NCBI GenBank assembly: GCA_030643125.1
Contig: DAOWML010000062.1
Location: 1 to 9,362 of the forward strand
Origin: Bacteroidales bacterium
GTDB taxonomy: Bacteria; Bacteroidota; Bacteroidia; Bacteroidales; UBA12077
Direction: 5' to 3'
DNA: 9,362 nt
The notes beneath the pieces are model-generated. The model was not told where the DNA came from. It made no database searches and was given only the letters and a program-made list of their open reading frames with translations. Shown one piece after another: positions 1-6,318 of this stretch; position 1 is the stretch's first letter, and each line of letters opens with the position of its first letter. Both the position numbers and the translations under genes were made by a program.

Positions 1-57
1 GATCTATTAATTTTTATAAGAAAGTTAAGAATCCAATGTATCATAATCTGAATAATT

Positions 58-163
58 GAATGCACAATTTAAGAAAAGCAATTTGAAGTTCCTAAAATTT
101 TTATACTCTAAACAGGATTAATCGGATTATAACATAAAAAAACGCCCCAATAAAATGAGGCGC
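58..163 (-). repeat. Duplicated terminator-plus-promoter unit, copy 1
   Basis: This stretch aligns by eye over its full length with 1772-1880. The 40 bases from 58 match the 40 bases from 1772 at about 34 positions. The 35 bases ending at 163 match the 35 ending at 1880 at about 30 positions, and the middle aligns with gaps. Both copies contain, in minus-strand order, the same type of terminator hairpin, an AT-rich spacer and a conserved AGGAACTT block. In copy 2 this region lies just upstream of the OmpA-family gene. By analogy copy 1 would be the promoter region of a gene starting just beyond the left edge of the window. No finished gene can be seen in 1-57. The minus-strand ATG at 44 opens a frame that runs off the edge (MIHWILNFLIKINR), which is too short to call. 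Confidence 0.6.
136..162 (-). terminator. Rho-independent terminator of the OmpA-family gene
   Basis: On the minus strand a CGCCTCA arm and a TGGGGCG arm (one G-T wobble) flank a six-base loop, and seven T residues follow directly (positions 142-136). It begins 31 bases past the stop codon of the gene ending at 193. The hairpin is almost the same as the one after hutH at 1853-1880. Confidence 0.88.
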
Positions 164-192
164 TTTCTGAAATATTTTTTAATAAAAATATA

Positions 193-1710
193 TTATTGTT
201 CCACTATCTCAACACGTCTGTTTTTTGCTTTTCCTTCATCAGTTGAATTGGTTGCAACAGGTGAAGCAGAACCAATTCCATATGGCTTCAATTGAGCGGT
301 ATTAACACCATATTTTTCAACTAATTCATTCACTATAGCATTAGCCCTGTCAGCTGACAATTTAATATTCGCATCAAAGTCTCCAACATTATCTGTATGA
401 CCTACAATTAAATATTTCTTTTCAGGATTATCATTTAAGAATTTTGCTATGTTTTTTAAAGCGGCTGTTGATCTCAAATTTATTTCAGATTTACCTGTTT
501 CAAACAGAATATCGTAAATAGCAATATGACCTTCGGCGATCATACTTTCACCAATATTAACATCTGATACCATATCCATATCCATAGGTTTGGTTTCAAT
601 AGTTACCAGGTGATAACATATATCGTATTCTCCTTTACCTGCTGCAACAACAACAAAATAATCTACATCATCTGAATGAATTATACCACAAAAATATTGG
701 TAGGCATTAAATACCATATAATTATAATCGGTTAGACCGTGATCAGGATGCCCATTTACTTTATTAAAAGCCTTAATGCCTTCTTGTGATTGACCAGAGA
801 ATAATACTTGCCCACCAACCTCAACTATTGCTTTTTCATAATTTTTTATTATTTCTAAAGCAGAACGTCCCTTAGGAGCACGAAAAAATCTATTATGAAT
901 ATATCCTTCAATCTTAGTAATTTTCGCCTTTCCTTCTGAGGTTTTGCCTGTACTTACATTAAACTCACCATATCCAAGTTTATCATTATAACTTAACTTA
1001 CTACCATAATAAGGCACAGCAATAACAGCTTGTTCTTCTATTTCTTCTGCTTCAATAATATCCTGAGTTATTAATGTTGTATTATCAAAAGCTGTCATAT
1101 ATATTGAAGCAAAAACAGTTTTCCCGTCCTTAGTTATTTTACCTATAATTAAACTATGATCTCTACATCCCTGAGTGCCAAAAGCGAAACCAAATTTAGA
1201 GTTTTTTAAGGTACTATAGTACTTTTTATAAAATGTTTGTGATGAGATTCCCAACTCTTCACCATCCAAAGCTAAAACAATCTCAAAGCCAGCATTTTTA
1301 AGCTTTGTTTTATACATTTTAAGTAAATAAGTTGAATTGTTATCTGGGCTAACTTTATATTGATATCTTATTACCTTTCCTTCGAGTTTAGTGAAAGCTT
1401 CCCAATGTAAATAACTATCGTTAGAATTAACTGGCAGTTTATATTTTTCCCATTTGGCAACTTTTTCATATACTTTCTCGGCTCCTTCGAACCGGCTTAA
1501 AAGTGGGTAATCTTTATCTTGTCCTTCTTTATTTTTTTCTTGTTCTTCTTGTTCTTTTTCTGCCTTTTTCTTTTCTTCCTTTTTTTGATCTGATTCTTTG
1601 ATCTCCTTTGATGCTCGGTTTAAAGCTCCTGAAACACTAATTTGCGCATTCAATGTAGGAGAAATGATAATTAATAATCCCACGATTAATAGTAAACTAA
1701 ATTTTCTCAT
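193..1710 (-). CDS. Secreted OmpA-family protein with two DUF4892-like segments
   Basis: A 505-residue protein predicted to be exported and to bind peptidoglycan non-covalently, tethering the outer membrane or periplasmic side to the wall. Residues 1-22 form a signal peptide ending in LNA before Q23. Residues 36-67 are a very charged Lys/Glu linker. Residues 68-230 and 265-375 look like two related segments: each has an EG-hydrophobic start, an S...K.Y...G helix region and a hydrophobic strand region before an acidic end. The DYPLLSRFEG and RSALEIIKNYEKA stretches recall DUF4892, which is often joined to OmpA domains; this is from memory and moderately sure. Residues 394-505 are a clear OmpA C-terminal domain with GHTDNVGD (437-444), LSADRA and a terminal NRRVEI. 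The frame stays open 36 codons upstream (to 1818), but that extension would put a second hydrophobic stretch ahead of a perfect signal peptide and overlap the promoter block, so ATG at 1710 is chosen. The gene has its own terminator. The number and function of the substrates are unknown. Confidence 0.88.
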   Translation of the reverse strand: MRKFSLLLIVGLLIIISPTLNAQISVSGALNRASKEIKESDQKKEEKKKAEKEQEEQEKNKEGQDKDYPLLSRFEGAEKVYEKVAKWEKYKLPVNSNDSYLHWEAFTKLEGKVIRYQYKVSPDNNSTYLLKMYKTKLKNAGFEIVLALDGEELGISSQTFYKKYYSTLKNSKFGFAFGTQGCRDHSLIIGKITKDGKTVFASIYMTAFDNTTLITQDIIEAEEIEEQAVIAVPYYGSKLSYNDKLGYGEFNVSTGKTSEGKAKITKIEGYIHNRFFRAPKGRSALEIIKNYEKAIVEVGGQVLFSGQSQEGIKAFNKVNGHPDHGLTDYNYMVFNAYQYFCGIIHSDDVDYFVVVAAGKGEYDICYHLVTIETKPMDMDMVSDVNIGESMIAEGHIAIYDILFETGKSEINLRSTAALKNIAKFLNDNPEKKYLIVGHTDNVGDFDANIKLSADRANAIVNELVEKYGVNTAQLKPYGIGSASPVATNSTDEGKAKNRRVEIVEQ

Positions 1711-1771
1711 AATATTTTTTATTAAAATGATAATTAATAATAGTATTAATATTACTGTCAATTTGAAAATA

Positions 1772-1880
1772 GAATTCACAATGTAATAAAAGTAAATTAA
1801 AGTTCCTAAAAATTTCACATGTCCTATAACTAAACAAGTTATGTTATAAACTAAAAAAGCGCCCCAATAATTTGAGGCGC
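1772..1880 (-). repeat. Duplicated terminator-plus-promoter unit, copy 2
   Basis: This is the partner of the block at 58-163. It runs from the hutH terminator stem to about 60 bases before the ATG of the OmpA-family gene. Read on the minus strand, the best-conserved part is an AGGAACTT block followed by alternating conserved T/A-rich bases and ATTGTG. This is most simply the promoter region of the OmpA-family gene. I cannot place a confident Bacteroidota -33/-7 pair in it. GGAACTT is the form of -35 element known for sigma-E-type ECF factors, but the matching -10 is not evident. Confidence 0.6.
1853..1880 (-). terminator. Rho-independent terminator of hutH
   Basis: On the minus strand GCGCCTCA and TGGGGCGC form an eight-pair stem (one G-T wobble) around a six-base loop, followed at once by six T residues (1858-1853). 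It lies 78 bases past the hutH stop codon and separates hutH from the OmpA-family gene, which therefore needs its own promoter. Confidence 0.88.
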
Positions 1881-1900
1881 TATTAATATAAAAGTTTAGA

Positions 1901-1918
1901 TTCCTGCCTGCGCAGGAA
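1901..1918. repeat. GC-rich palindrome resembling a dispersed ATTCCTGC-type repeat
   Basis: TTCCTGC and GCAGGAA form a perfect seven-pair inverted repeat with loop CTGC, preceded by TAGA. It stands out as GC-rich in AT-rich DNA between the hutH stop and its terminator. The wording is like the short palindromic repeats found between genes in many bacteria (of the form TAGATTCCTGC...GCAGGAATGAC). Here the expected AATGAC ending is not adjacent; AATGACAG appears about 28 bases later, at 1946-1953, as though the repeat were interrupted. Family membership is from memory. Confidence 0.5.
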
Positions 1919-1957
1919 CGTTTATCTTCATAACTTGAAAGGAATAATGACAGTTGT

Positions 1958-3463
1958 CTATTCTTCCAATAAATCCAATTTTACTTCCTGCAAATACTCA
2001 ACCGATCGTGCAATATCATCATACATCGTTTTATCTTCATCAATAAATTTCACTTTTTTGCGATAATCTGCCACAAATTTTTCTATAAATGGCGATGATT
2101 TTGCAGGTCGCTGAAATTCCAGTGCCTGAGCTGCACTGAATAACTCAATGGCTAAAATTCTTTCCAGGTTAAGAGCAACCTGGTATGCTTTTGTTGCAGC
2201 ATTCGCTCCCATACTCACATGATCTTCCTGTCCTTGCGATGATTCTATAGTATCAACAGAAGCAGGAGTTGACAATTGTTTATTTCTGCTAACAATAGAT
2301 GCAGCTGTATATTGCGGAATCATAAATCCACTGTTCAACCCGGGATTTGCTACTAAGAAAGGTGGTAATCCGCGTTTGCCCGCAAGTAATTGATAAGTTC
2401 TTCGTTCAGAAATACTTCCCAATTCAGCCATTGCAATACACAGGTTATCTAAGGCTAATGCCAATGGTTGTCCGTGAAAATTTCCGGCTGATATTATTAA
2501 ATCCTCATCAGGAAAAATAGTTGGATTATCGGTTACAGCATTAATTTCGTTATTGAAAACATAAGAAACATAGTTTATAGAATCTTTCGATGCTCCATGC
2601 ACTTGCGGAATACAACGGAACGAATATGGATCCTGAACATGAACCTTTGATCGGTTAATAAGTTCACTTCCCTCAAGTAACCTTCGCATTCTGCGGGCAG
2701 TTTTTATTTGCCCTAAATGATGGCGAATCTGATGAACAGAGTCATGAAATGGCTCAATTCTTCCGTCGAAAGCATCCAAGGAAATTGCACTAATAACATC
2801 AGCTAATTGAGATAGTTTCCACACTTTTAATGTTAAATAAACACCATGAGCACTCATAAACTGAGTTCCGTTCAATAATGCTAAGCCTTCTTTTGATTTT
2901 AAACCAATCGACTCCCAGTTCATTTTTTTAAGTAAATCTTCGCCGGACATTCTTTTGCCTTTGAAAATAACCTCACCTAAACCAAGCATTGGCAAACTCA
3001 TGTGCGCCAGTGGAGCCAAGTCGCCAGAAGCACCTAAAGAACCATACTGATATACAATAGGCAAAATATCATTATTGAAAAAATCAATTAATCTCTCAAC
3101 TGTTGATAATTGCACTCCTGAATGCCCGTATGACAATGATTGAATCTTTAATAAAATCATAATCTTCACAATCTCAACAGGAATTTCATCACCTGTACCA
3201 CAAGCATGTGACATAACCAGGTTTTGTTGGAGTTTTCCTAAATCTTCACGAGAAATTCTCTTATCATACAATGCACCAAATCCGGTATTAATACCATAAA
3301 TTAGCTCGTCCTTACTATTAATCTTTTGATCTAAGTATTCACGACATTTTATTATATTATTTTTTGATTGCTCAGAAAGAGCCAGTGTAAATCCTTCTTT
3401 TAAAATCTGATCAATTTTGTCAAAAGTTAATTGATCATTAGATATATAATGTATTTTTTTCAT
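1958..3463 (-). CDS. hutH: Histidine ammonia-lyase
   Basis: A cytosolic homotetrameric lyase that removes ammonia from L-histidine to give trans-urocanate, the first step of histidine breakdown. The 501 residues match the normal length of bacterial enzymes. The ASG triplet that cyclises into the MIO cofactor is at 145-147 in GSLGASGDLAPLAH. Active-site residues of the Pseudomonas enzyme have clear counterparts: Tyr56 in YGINTGFG, His86 in NLVMSHACGTG, Asn198 in LLNGTQ, Gln277, Tyr280 and Arg283 in VQDPYSFR, Phe329 in GNFHG, and Glu413 in QGQEDHVSMG. The Ser-His pair at 85-86 and the Glu at 413 favour histidine over tyrosine or phenylalanine as substrate. The gene follows hisS in the same direction after 325 bp and has a strong terminator. 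No hutU, hutI, hutG or ftcD is visible here, so the rest of the pathway must be elsewhere, or the gene works alone. Confidence 0.96.
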   Translation of the reverse strand: MKKIHYISNDQLTFDKIDQILKEGFTLALSEQSKNNIIKCREYLDQKINSKDELIYGINTGFGALYDKRISREDLGKLQQNLVMSHACGTGDEIPVEIVKIMILLKIQSLSYGHSGVQLSTVERLIDFFNNDILPIVYQYGSLGASGDLAPLAHMSLPMLGLGEVIFKGKRMSGEDLLKKMNWESIGLKSKEGLALLNGTQFMSAHGVYLTLKVWKLSQLADVISAISLDAFDGRIEPFHDSVHQIRHHLGQIKTARRMRRLLEGSELINRSKVHVQDPYSFRCIPQVHGASKDSINYVSYVFNNEINAVTDNPTIFPDEDLIISAGNFHGQPLALALDNLCIAMAELGSISERRTYQLLAGKRGLPPFLVANPGLNSGFMIPQYTAASIVSRNKQLSTPASVDTIESSQGQEDHVSMGANAATKAYQVALNLERILAIELFSAAQALEFQRPAKSSPFIEKFVADYRKKVKFIDEDKTMYDDIARSVEYLQEVKLDLLEE

Positions 3464-3681
3464 GTTCTAAATATTAAATTTGAAACTTATTAAATTAAGC
3501 TATTTCATTAAAATGAATTTCGAATATCGATTAACGATTTTTGATTTAAGAATTAAAATCAAACAAAATTTGAATAGCAGCATTATAATAAGTTCATAAT
3601 TCATAAATCGGTGTTCCTTGTTCAATATTCAATATGAATTTATTATTATAAACTTTAACAATTATATTAGAGAATCATTAA

Positions 3682-3697
3682 AAGAGTATAAACTCTT
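3682..3697. terminator. Weak hairpin downstream of hisS
   Basis: AAGAGT and ACTCTT form a perfect six-pair stem with a four-base AT loop, in AT-rich surroundings, about 90 bases past the hisS stop. On the minus strand it is followed by only TTTTAA. It might act as a weak terminator. There is no better candidate between hisS and hutH, so read-through into hutH is possible. Confidence 0.3.
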
Positions 3698-3702
3698 AAA
3701 AT

Positions 3703-3786
3703 TCACGGAAATCGAATATCGCCACCGGCCACAAAAATAGGATGTCTGGGAGTAATTTCAATAAATATTAGATTTTTATATTCCAT
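3703..3786 (-). CDS. Possible 27-residue small ORF directly after hisS
   Basis: Two bases after the hisS stop codon an ATG opens a frame of 27 codons ending in TGA. The product would contain ITPRHPIFVAGGDIRFP, and its base composition is richer in G and C than the rest of the spacer. It has no ribosome-binding site of its own but could be translated by coupling to hisS. I do not recognise it. It could be a real small protein, a remnant of a longer gene, or part of the repeat-like spacer, since its end overlaps one TCGAATATCG copy. Chance is a fair alternative. Confidence 0.2.
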   Translation of the reverse strand: MEYKNLIFIEITPRHPIFVAGGDIRFP

Positions 3787-3788
3787 AT

Positions 3789-5150
3789 TTAAGATAATTT
3801 TTGAAGCAATTCTTCGAACTTCATTTCAGACTGATCTCCACTTTGCATATTTTTAACATTCAATACTCCTTTTTCCATTTCATTTTCACCAACCAATATA
3901 ACAAAAGGAATATTTTTATTATTAGCGTATGTCATCTGCTTTTTCATTTTAACAGATTCCGGATAAATTTCAGAATTTATTCCATTCTCGCGTAATTTTT
4001 GGAGTAACGGGAGACAGTACTTTTCTTCTTTTTCGCCAAAATTCACAAACATCACTCTTGTTGAAGCGACAATCTCTTTTGGAAAAACATCCAGTTGTTC
4101 CATTACATCGTAAATACGATCGGCACCAAATGAAATACCAACACCAGAAACATCTTTTAAACCAAATATACCGGTTAAGTCATCGTAGCGACCACCACCA
4201 CAAAGACTTCCAATCGCAACATCTTTTGACTGAACTTCGAAAATTGCCCCTGTATAATAGTTTAATCCGCGAGCTAATGTTAAATCTAATTCTAACTCCG
4301 TATTTAAAGATAATGTTTCAAAATAATTTAATATTGCTTCAACTTCTTCAACTCCTTTTAATCCGATTTCAGAATCTTTTAAAATATTTCTCAGAGACTC
4401 CAGCTTATTTTTATTTGTTCCTGATAAATCAAATATAGGTTTTAGTTTTTCAATAGCCGTTGCACTAATTCCTTTCGATAAAAGTTCTTCATTTACTTTT
4501 CCGATTCCAATTTTGTCAAGCTTATCTATGGCTACTGTAATATCAATAAACTTTTCGGGTTCGCCAATAATTTCTGCAATACCCAACAATACTTTTCTAT
4601 TATTAATTTTAATAATTGCATTAACCATAAGTTTTTGAAAAACCTGAGCAATTATTTGGATAAGTTCAACCTCGTTTAACATCGAATTGCTACCAATAAT
4701 ATCTACATCGCATTGGTAAAACTCACGATAACGGCCTTTTTGTGGCCTGTCGGCCCGCCATACCGGTTGAATCTGATATCGTTTAAAGGGAAAAGTTATT
4801 TCGTTTAAATGCTGCACAACAAAACGGGCAAAAGGAACTGTTAAATCATAACGTAATCCTTTTTCTGAAATTTCTGAAGCTAATTTACCCGACTCAGCTT
4901 CGGCCAGATCTATTTTAACTTTTGAAAGGTAATCACCTGAATTTAAAATTTTGAAAAGAAGCTTATCTCCTTCTTCACCATACTTACCCAGTAAAATCGA
5001 AAGATTCTCCATAGATGGAGTTTCAATAGGCAAATAACCAAATCGTGTGAAAACTTCTTTTATGGTATCGAAAATAAAATTTCTTTTCACCATCTCAACA
5101 GGTGTAAAATCACGAGTACCTTTTGGAACAGATGGTTTTTGTACAGCCAT
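3789..5150 (-). CDS. hisS: Histidyl-tRNA synthetase
   Basis: A class II aminoacyl-tRNA synthetase that activates histidine with ATP and charges tRNA-His in the cytosol, normally as a dimer and normally essential. The 453 residues include PKGTRDFTP near the start and the motif 1 region at about 22-48. YDLTVPFARF (101-110) contributes to substrate binding, and motif 2 is KRYQIQPVWRADRPQKGRYR (about 123-142). The histidine-specific LARGLNYYTG (292-301) contains the catalytic-type Arg294. GGGRYDDL (318-325) and motif 3, GVGISFGADR (336-345), follow. From about 362 on is the anticodon-binding domain. In the histidine motif Asn297 stands where E. coli has Asp (RGLDYYTG); I take this as a lineage trait, not a defect. 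ATG at 5150 is chosen because it gives the expected MAVQKPSVPKGTRDF start just downstream of a good promoter. It reads toward hutH but is separated from it by 325 bp. Confidence 0.97.
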   Translation of the reverse strand: MAVQKPSVPKGTRDFTPVEMVKRNFIFDTIKEVFTRFGYLPIETPSMENLSILLGKYGEEGDKLLFKILNSGDYLSKVKIDLAEAESGKLASEISEKGLRYDLTVPFARFVVQHLNEITFPFKRYQIQPVWRADRPQKGRYREFYQCDVDIIGSNSMLNEVELIQIIAQVFQKLMVNAIIKINNRKVLLGIAEIIGEPEKFIDITVAIDKLDKIGIGKVNEELLSKGISATAIEKLKPIFDLSGTNKNKLESLRNILKDSEIGLKGVEEVEAILNYFETLSLNTELELDLTLARGLNYYTGAIFEVQSKDVAIGSLCGGGRYDDLTGIFGLKDVSGVGISFGADRIYDVMEQLDVFPKEIVASTRVMFVNFGEKEEKYCLPLLQKLRENGINSEIYPESVKMKKQMTYANNKNIPFVILVGENEMEKGVLNVKNMQSGDQSEMKFEELLQKLS

Positions 5151-5178
5151 ATTTGTTCTTTATTAAAATTATTTTCTG

Positions 5179-5209
5179 CAAATATAGAACAAAATTAAAG
5201 TGATCTAAA
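5179..5209 (-). promoter_or_regulatory. Probable hisS promoter
   Basis: On the minus strand TATATTTG at 5186-5179 is a perfect match to the Bacteroidota -7 element TAnnTTTG. It lies 28 bases before the hisS ATG. About 18 bases further upstream is TTTTAG, an imperfect version of the TTTG -33 element. The implied leader is about 20 bases, too short for a T-box or attenuator. An inverted repeat CAACTCA-ATG-TGAGTTG at 5236-5252 lies roughly 50 bases above the -7 box and could be a regulatory site. Confidence 0.55.
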
Positions 5210-5308
5210 ATGAAAGCTTGATAATGGCTACAGAACAACTCAATGTGAGTTGCGTTTAAATAACGAAAGAATCAATTATTTCAACAAAAAACACTTTTAT
5301 TAAGGCAC

Positions 5309-5340
5309 GGAATAATGGAATTATGGAAGATTGGAAAAAA
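5309..5340. repeat. Four tandem 8-bp GGAA units
   Basis: Four consecutive octamers each start with GGAA: GGAATAAT, GGAATTAT, GGAAGATT and GGAAAAAA. The regular phase of eight and the AT-only or nearly AT-only tails make chance less likely. Text of this kind (ATGGAA/TTGGAA runs) is reminiscent of degenerate intergenic repeats in Bacteroidota. No function is implied by the sequence alone. Confidence 0.5.
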
Positions 5341-5402
5341 TGCAACAATTCGCATCGTTCATATATTCTTATCTTTAAACCCTATCTTATTTATAATAAA
5401 TC

Positions 5403-5435
5403 AAACATCCGATGTTTCGAAAACATCGGATGTTT
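5403..5435. terminator. Perfect 15-bp hairpin, terminator of the gene ending at 5461
   Basis: AAACATCCGATGTTT and AAACATCGGATGTTT are exact reverse complements separated by CGA. The hairpin starts 25 bases past the stop codon of the minus-strand gene. In that direction it is preceded by A residues and followed by TTTGATTTATT, so it should stop transcription before hisS. The plus-strand side also ends in TTTT, so it may work in both directions. Each arm is itself almost palindromic (AACATC-N-GATGTT), giving a nested symmetry. Confidence 0.8.
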
Positions 5436-5460
5436 TGCTGTATAATAATCCTGGTTTTAT

Positions 5461-6318
5461 CTATTTTTTCTTTGCCATTTGTTTAAAATCTTTATCCAGT
5501 ATGCCATCGAAGTTTTTACCTTTTTCAACCCAGTGATAATCGAAATAATATAAATTAGCATCTTTTGTGCCAATTATAATTTTATAACAACGAGCTCTTA
5601 AACGCGTACCTTGTGGCCCCACCTTGTGCAAAAACACAACATTATCATCGCGATTTGTAATTGCTTCCTCAATTTCTTCACGAGTAACAAATTTTACTTT
5701 ATAAGGATATATTTTCTTAATTTTTGCTTCAGTATTAATATTTGGAGCAACCTCATCTTTTACTAAATACAATGTTTTTTGCTTAATATCTTTTGTATTC
5801 TCATTATAATGCTGAAAAATATTTTTCTTTATCATCTCAGGATTATCTTTCATAGTCTGAACGTGAGTTTGCATAAATTTAACCAACGATTCCATTTTAT
5901 AAACCCAAAACTCTTCGTCCACCTCAGTATAAGATAATGGAATAGCCGCAATATCAGGTAGATCTTCAAATCCATCTAAGCCTTCTTTCCCAATAAAGAT
6001 ACTTAAGAAATTGTAACGAACTTTTGTTTTATCATTTTGAAAAACGACCTGTGTCATCATTAAAAAAGACTTATCCGTATCGTTATACATTTCTTCGAAT
6101 TGATCTAAGGAAATAAACTCATACTCGGTAAGTGTCCATGCCTTTTTTACAGCCTCCTGAATTTTAAAATTATATTCGGCTATAGGATTTGTTTCTAAAA
6201 CAACATAAAGTTTCGAGTTCAAAAACTGGTTTAAATCAGCTTCGGTAGGAAGATACTCTTGTGCATTTAATGAAAGAGTTGAAATTCCGATAATAATTGC
6301 TAAAATTAATTTTCTCAT
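5461..6318 (-). CDS. Uncharacterised secreted protein
   Basis: A 285-residue protein with a clear signal peptide, residues 1-19, ending in LNA before Gln20 (MRKLILAIIIGISTLSLNAQ). No lipobox cysteine is present, so it is probably soluble in the periplasm or exported. After the signal there is no membrane segment. The body mixes alpha-rich parts (about 140-170, with KFMQTHVQTMKDNPEMIKKN) and beta-rich parts. Notable stretches are SFLMMTQVVFQNDKTKVRYNF (83-103 region), DLPDIAAIPLSY (119-130), IKKIYPYKVKFVTREEIEEAI (200-220 region), VVFLHKVGPQGTRLRARCYK (227-246) and YYFDYHWVEKG. I believe similar conserved hypothetical proteins exist in marine Bacteroidota, but I know of no assigned function. 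One cysteine, Cys244, is present. It stands alone, with its own terminator, and is divergent from the hybrid kinase gene across 302 bp. ATG at 6318 is chosen because it begins the signal peptide. Confidence 0.8.
   Translation of the reverse strand: MRKLILAIIIGISTLSLNAQEYLPTEADLNQFLNSKLYVVLETNPIAEYNFKIQEAVKKAWTLTEYEFISLDQFEEMYNDTDKSFLMMTQVVFQNDKTKVRYNFLSIFIGKEGLDGFEDLPDIAAIPLSYTEVDEEFWVYKMESLVKFMQTHVQTMKDNPEMIKKNIFQHYNENTKDIKQKTLYLVKDEVAPNINTEAKIKKIYPYKVKFVTREEIEEAITNRDDNVVFLHKVGPQGTRLRARCYKIIIGTKDANLYYFDYHWVEKGKNFDGILDKDFKQMAKKK

Larger units (their letters stand above)
3464..3788. repeat. hisS-hutH spacer with repeat-like low-complexity sequence
   Basis: This 325-bp gap holds no convincing gene. 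The sequence TCGAATATCG occurs twice in direct orientation, at 3520-3529 and 3712-3721, bracketing about 180 bases. Between them, on the minus strand, is a run of drifting short motifs such as TTGAATATTGAACAAGGAAC and GATTTATGAATTATGAAC. This style of degenerate GAATATTGAA/GATTTATGAA text resembles dispersed intergenic repeats I associate with Bacteroidota genomes. The part at 3464-3519 should carry the hutH promoter. A TAAGTTTC lies about 32 bases before its ATG and approximates a TAnnTTTG box, without a good -33 partner. Confidence 0.4.
5151..5460. other. Intergenic region between hisS and the gene ending at 5461
   Basis: This 310-bp gap holds, from left to right, the hisS promoter, a seven-pair dyad at 5236-5252, a period-8 GGAA repeat at 5309-5340 and a strong hairpin at 5403-5435. 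An open frame from 5315 on the plus strand runs across the GGAA repeat and the hairpin into the neighbouring gene. It has no family resemblance, so I do not call it a gene. Confidence 0.6.

Noticed and set aside
292..301. Asn in place of Asp in the HisRS histidine motif (residue numbers) as a sign of a non-functional or duplicate enzyme
   Set aside because: All other motifs are complete and this variant seems normal for Bacteroidota HisRS, so it is not treated as unusual.
1598..1786. Plus-strand frame over the start of the OmpA-family gene
   Set aside because: It is antisense to the signal peptide and promoter, with low-complexity Ile/Asn composition expected from AT-rich DNA.
1711..1818. 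N-terminal extension of the OmpA-family gene to an ATG at 1818
   Set aside because: It would add a 36-residue hydrophobic stretch ahead of a complete signal peptide and overlap the conserved promoter block; ATG at 1710 fits better.
4058..4438. 126-codon plus-strand frame antisense to hisS
   Set aside because: It lies wholly inside a well-conserved tRNA synthetase gene, has biased His/Leu/Gln composition and resembles nothing; it is a shadow frame.
5315..5536. 73-codon plus-strand frame
   Set aside because: It crosses the GGAA repeat, the hairpin and the end of the minus-strand gene; no protein-like conservation and no initiation signal.
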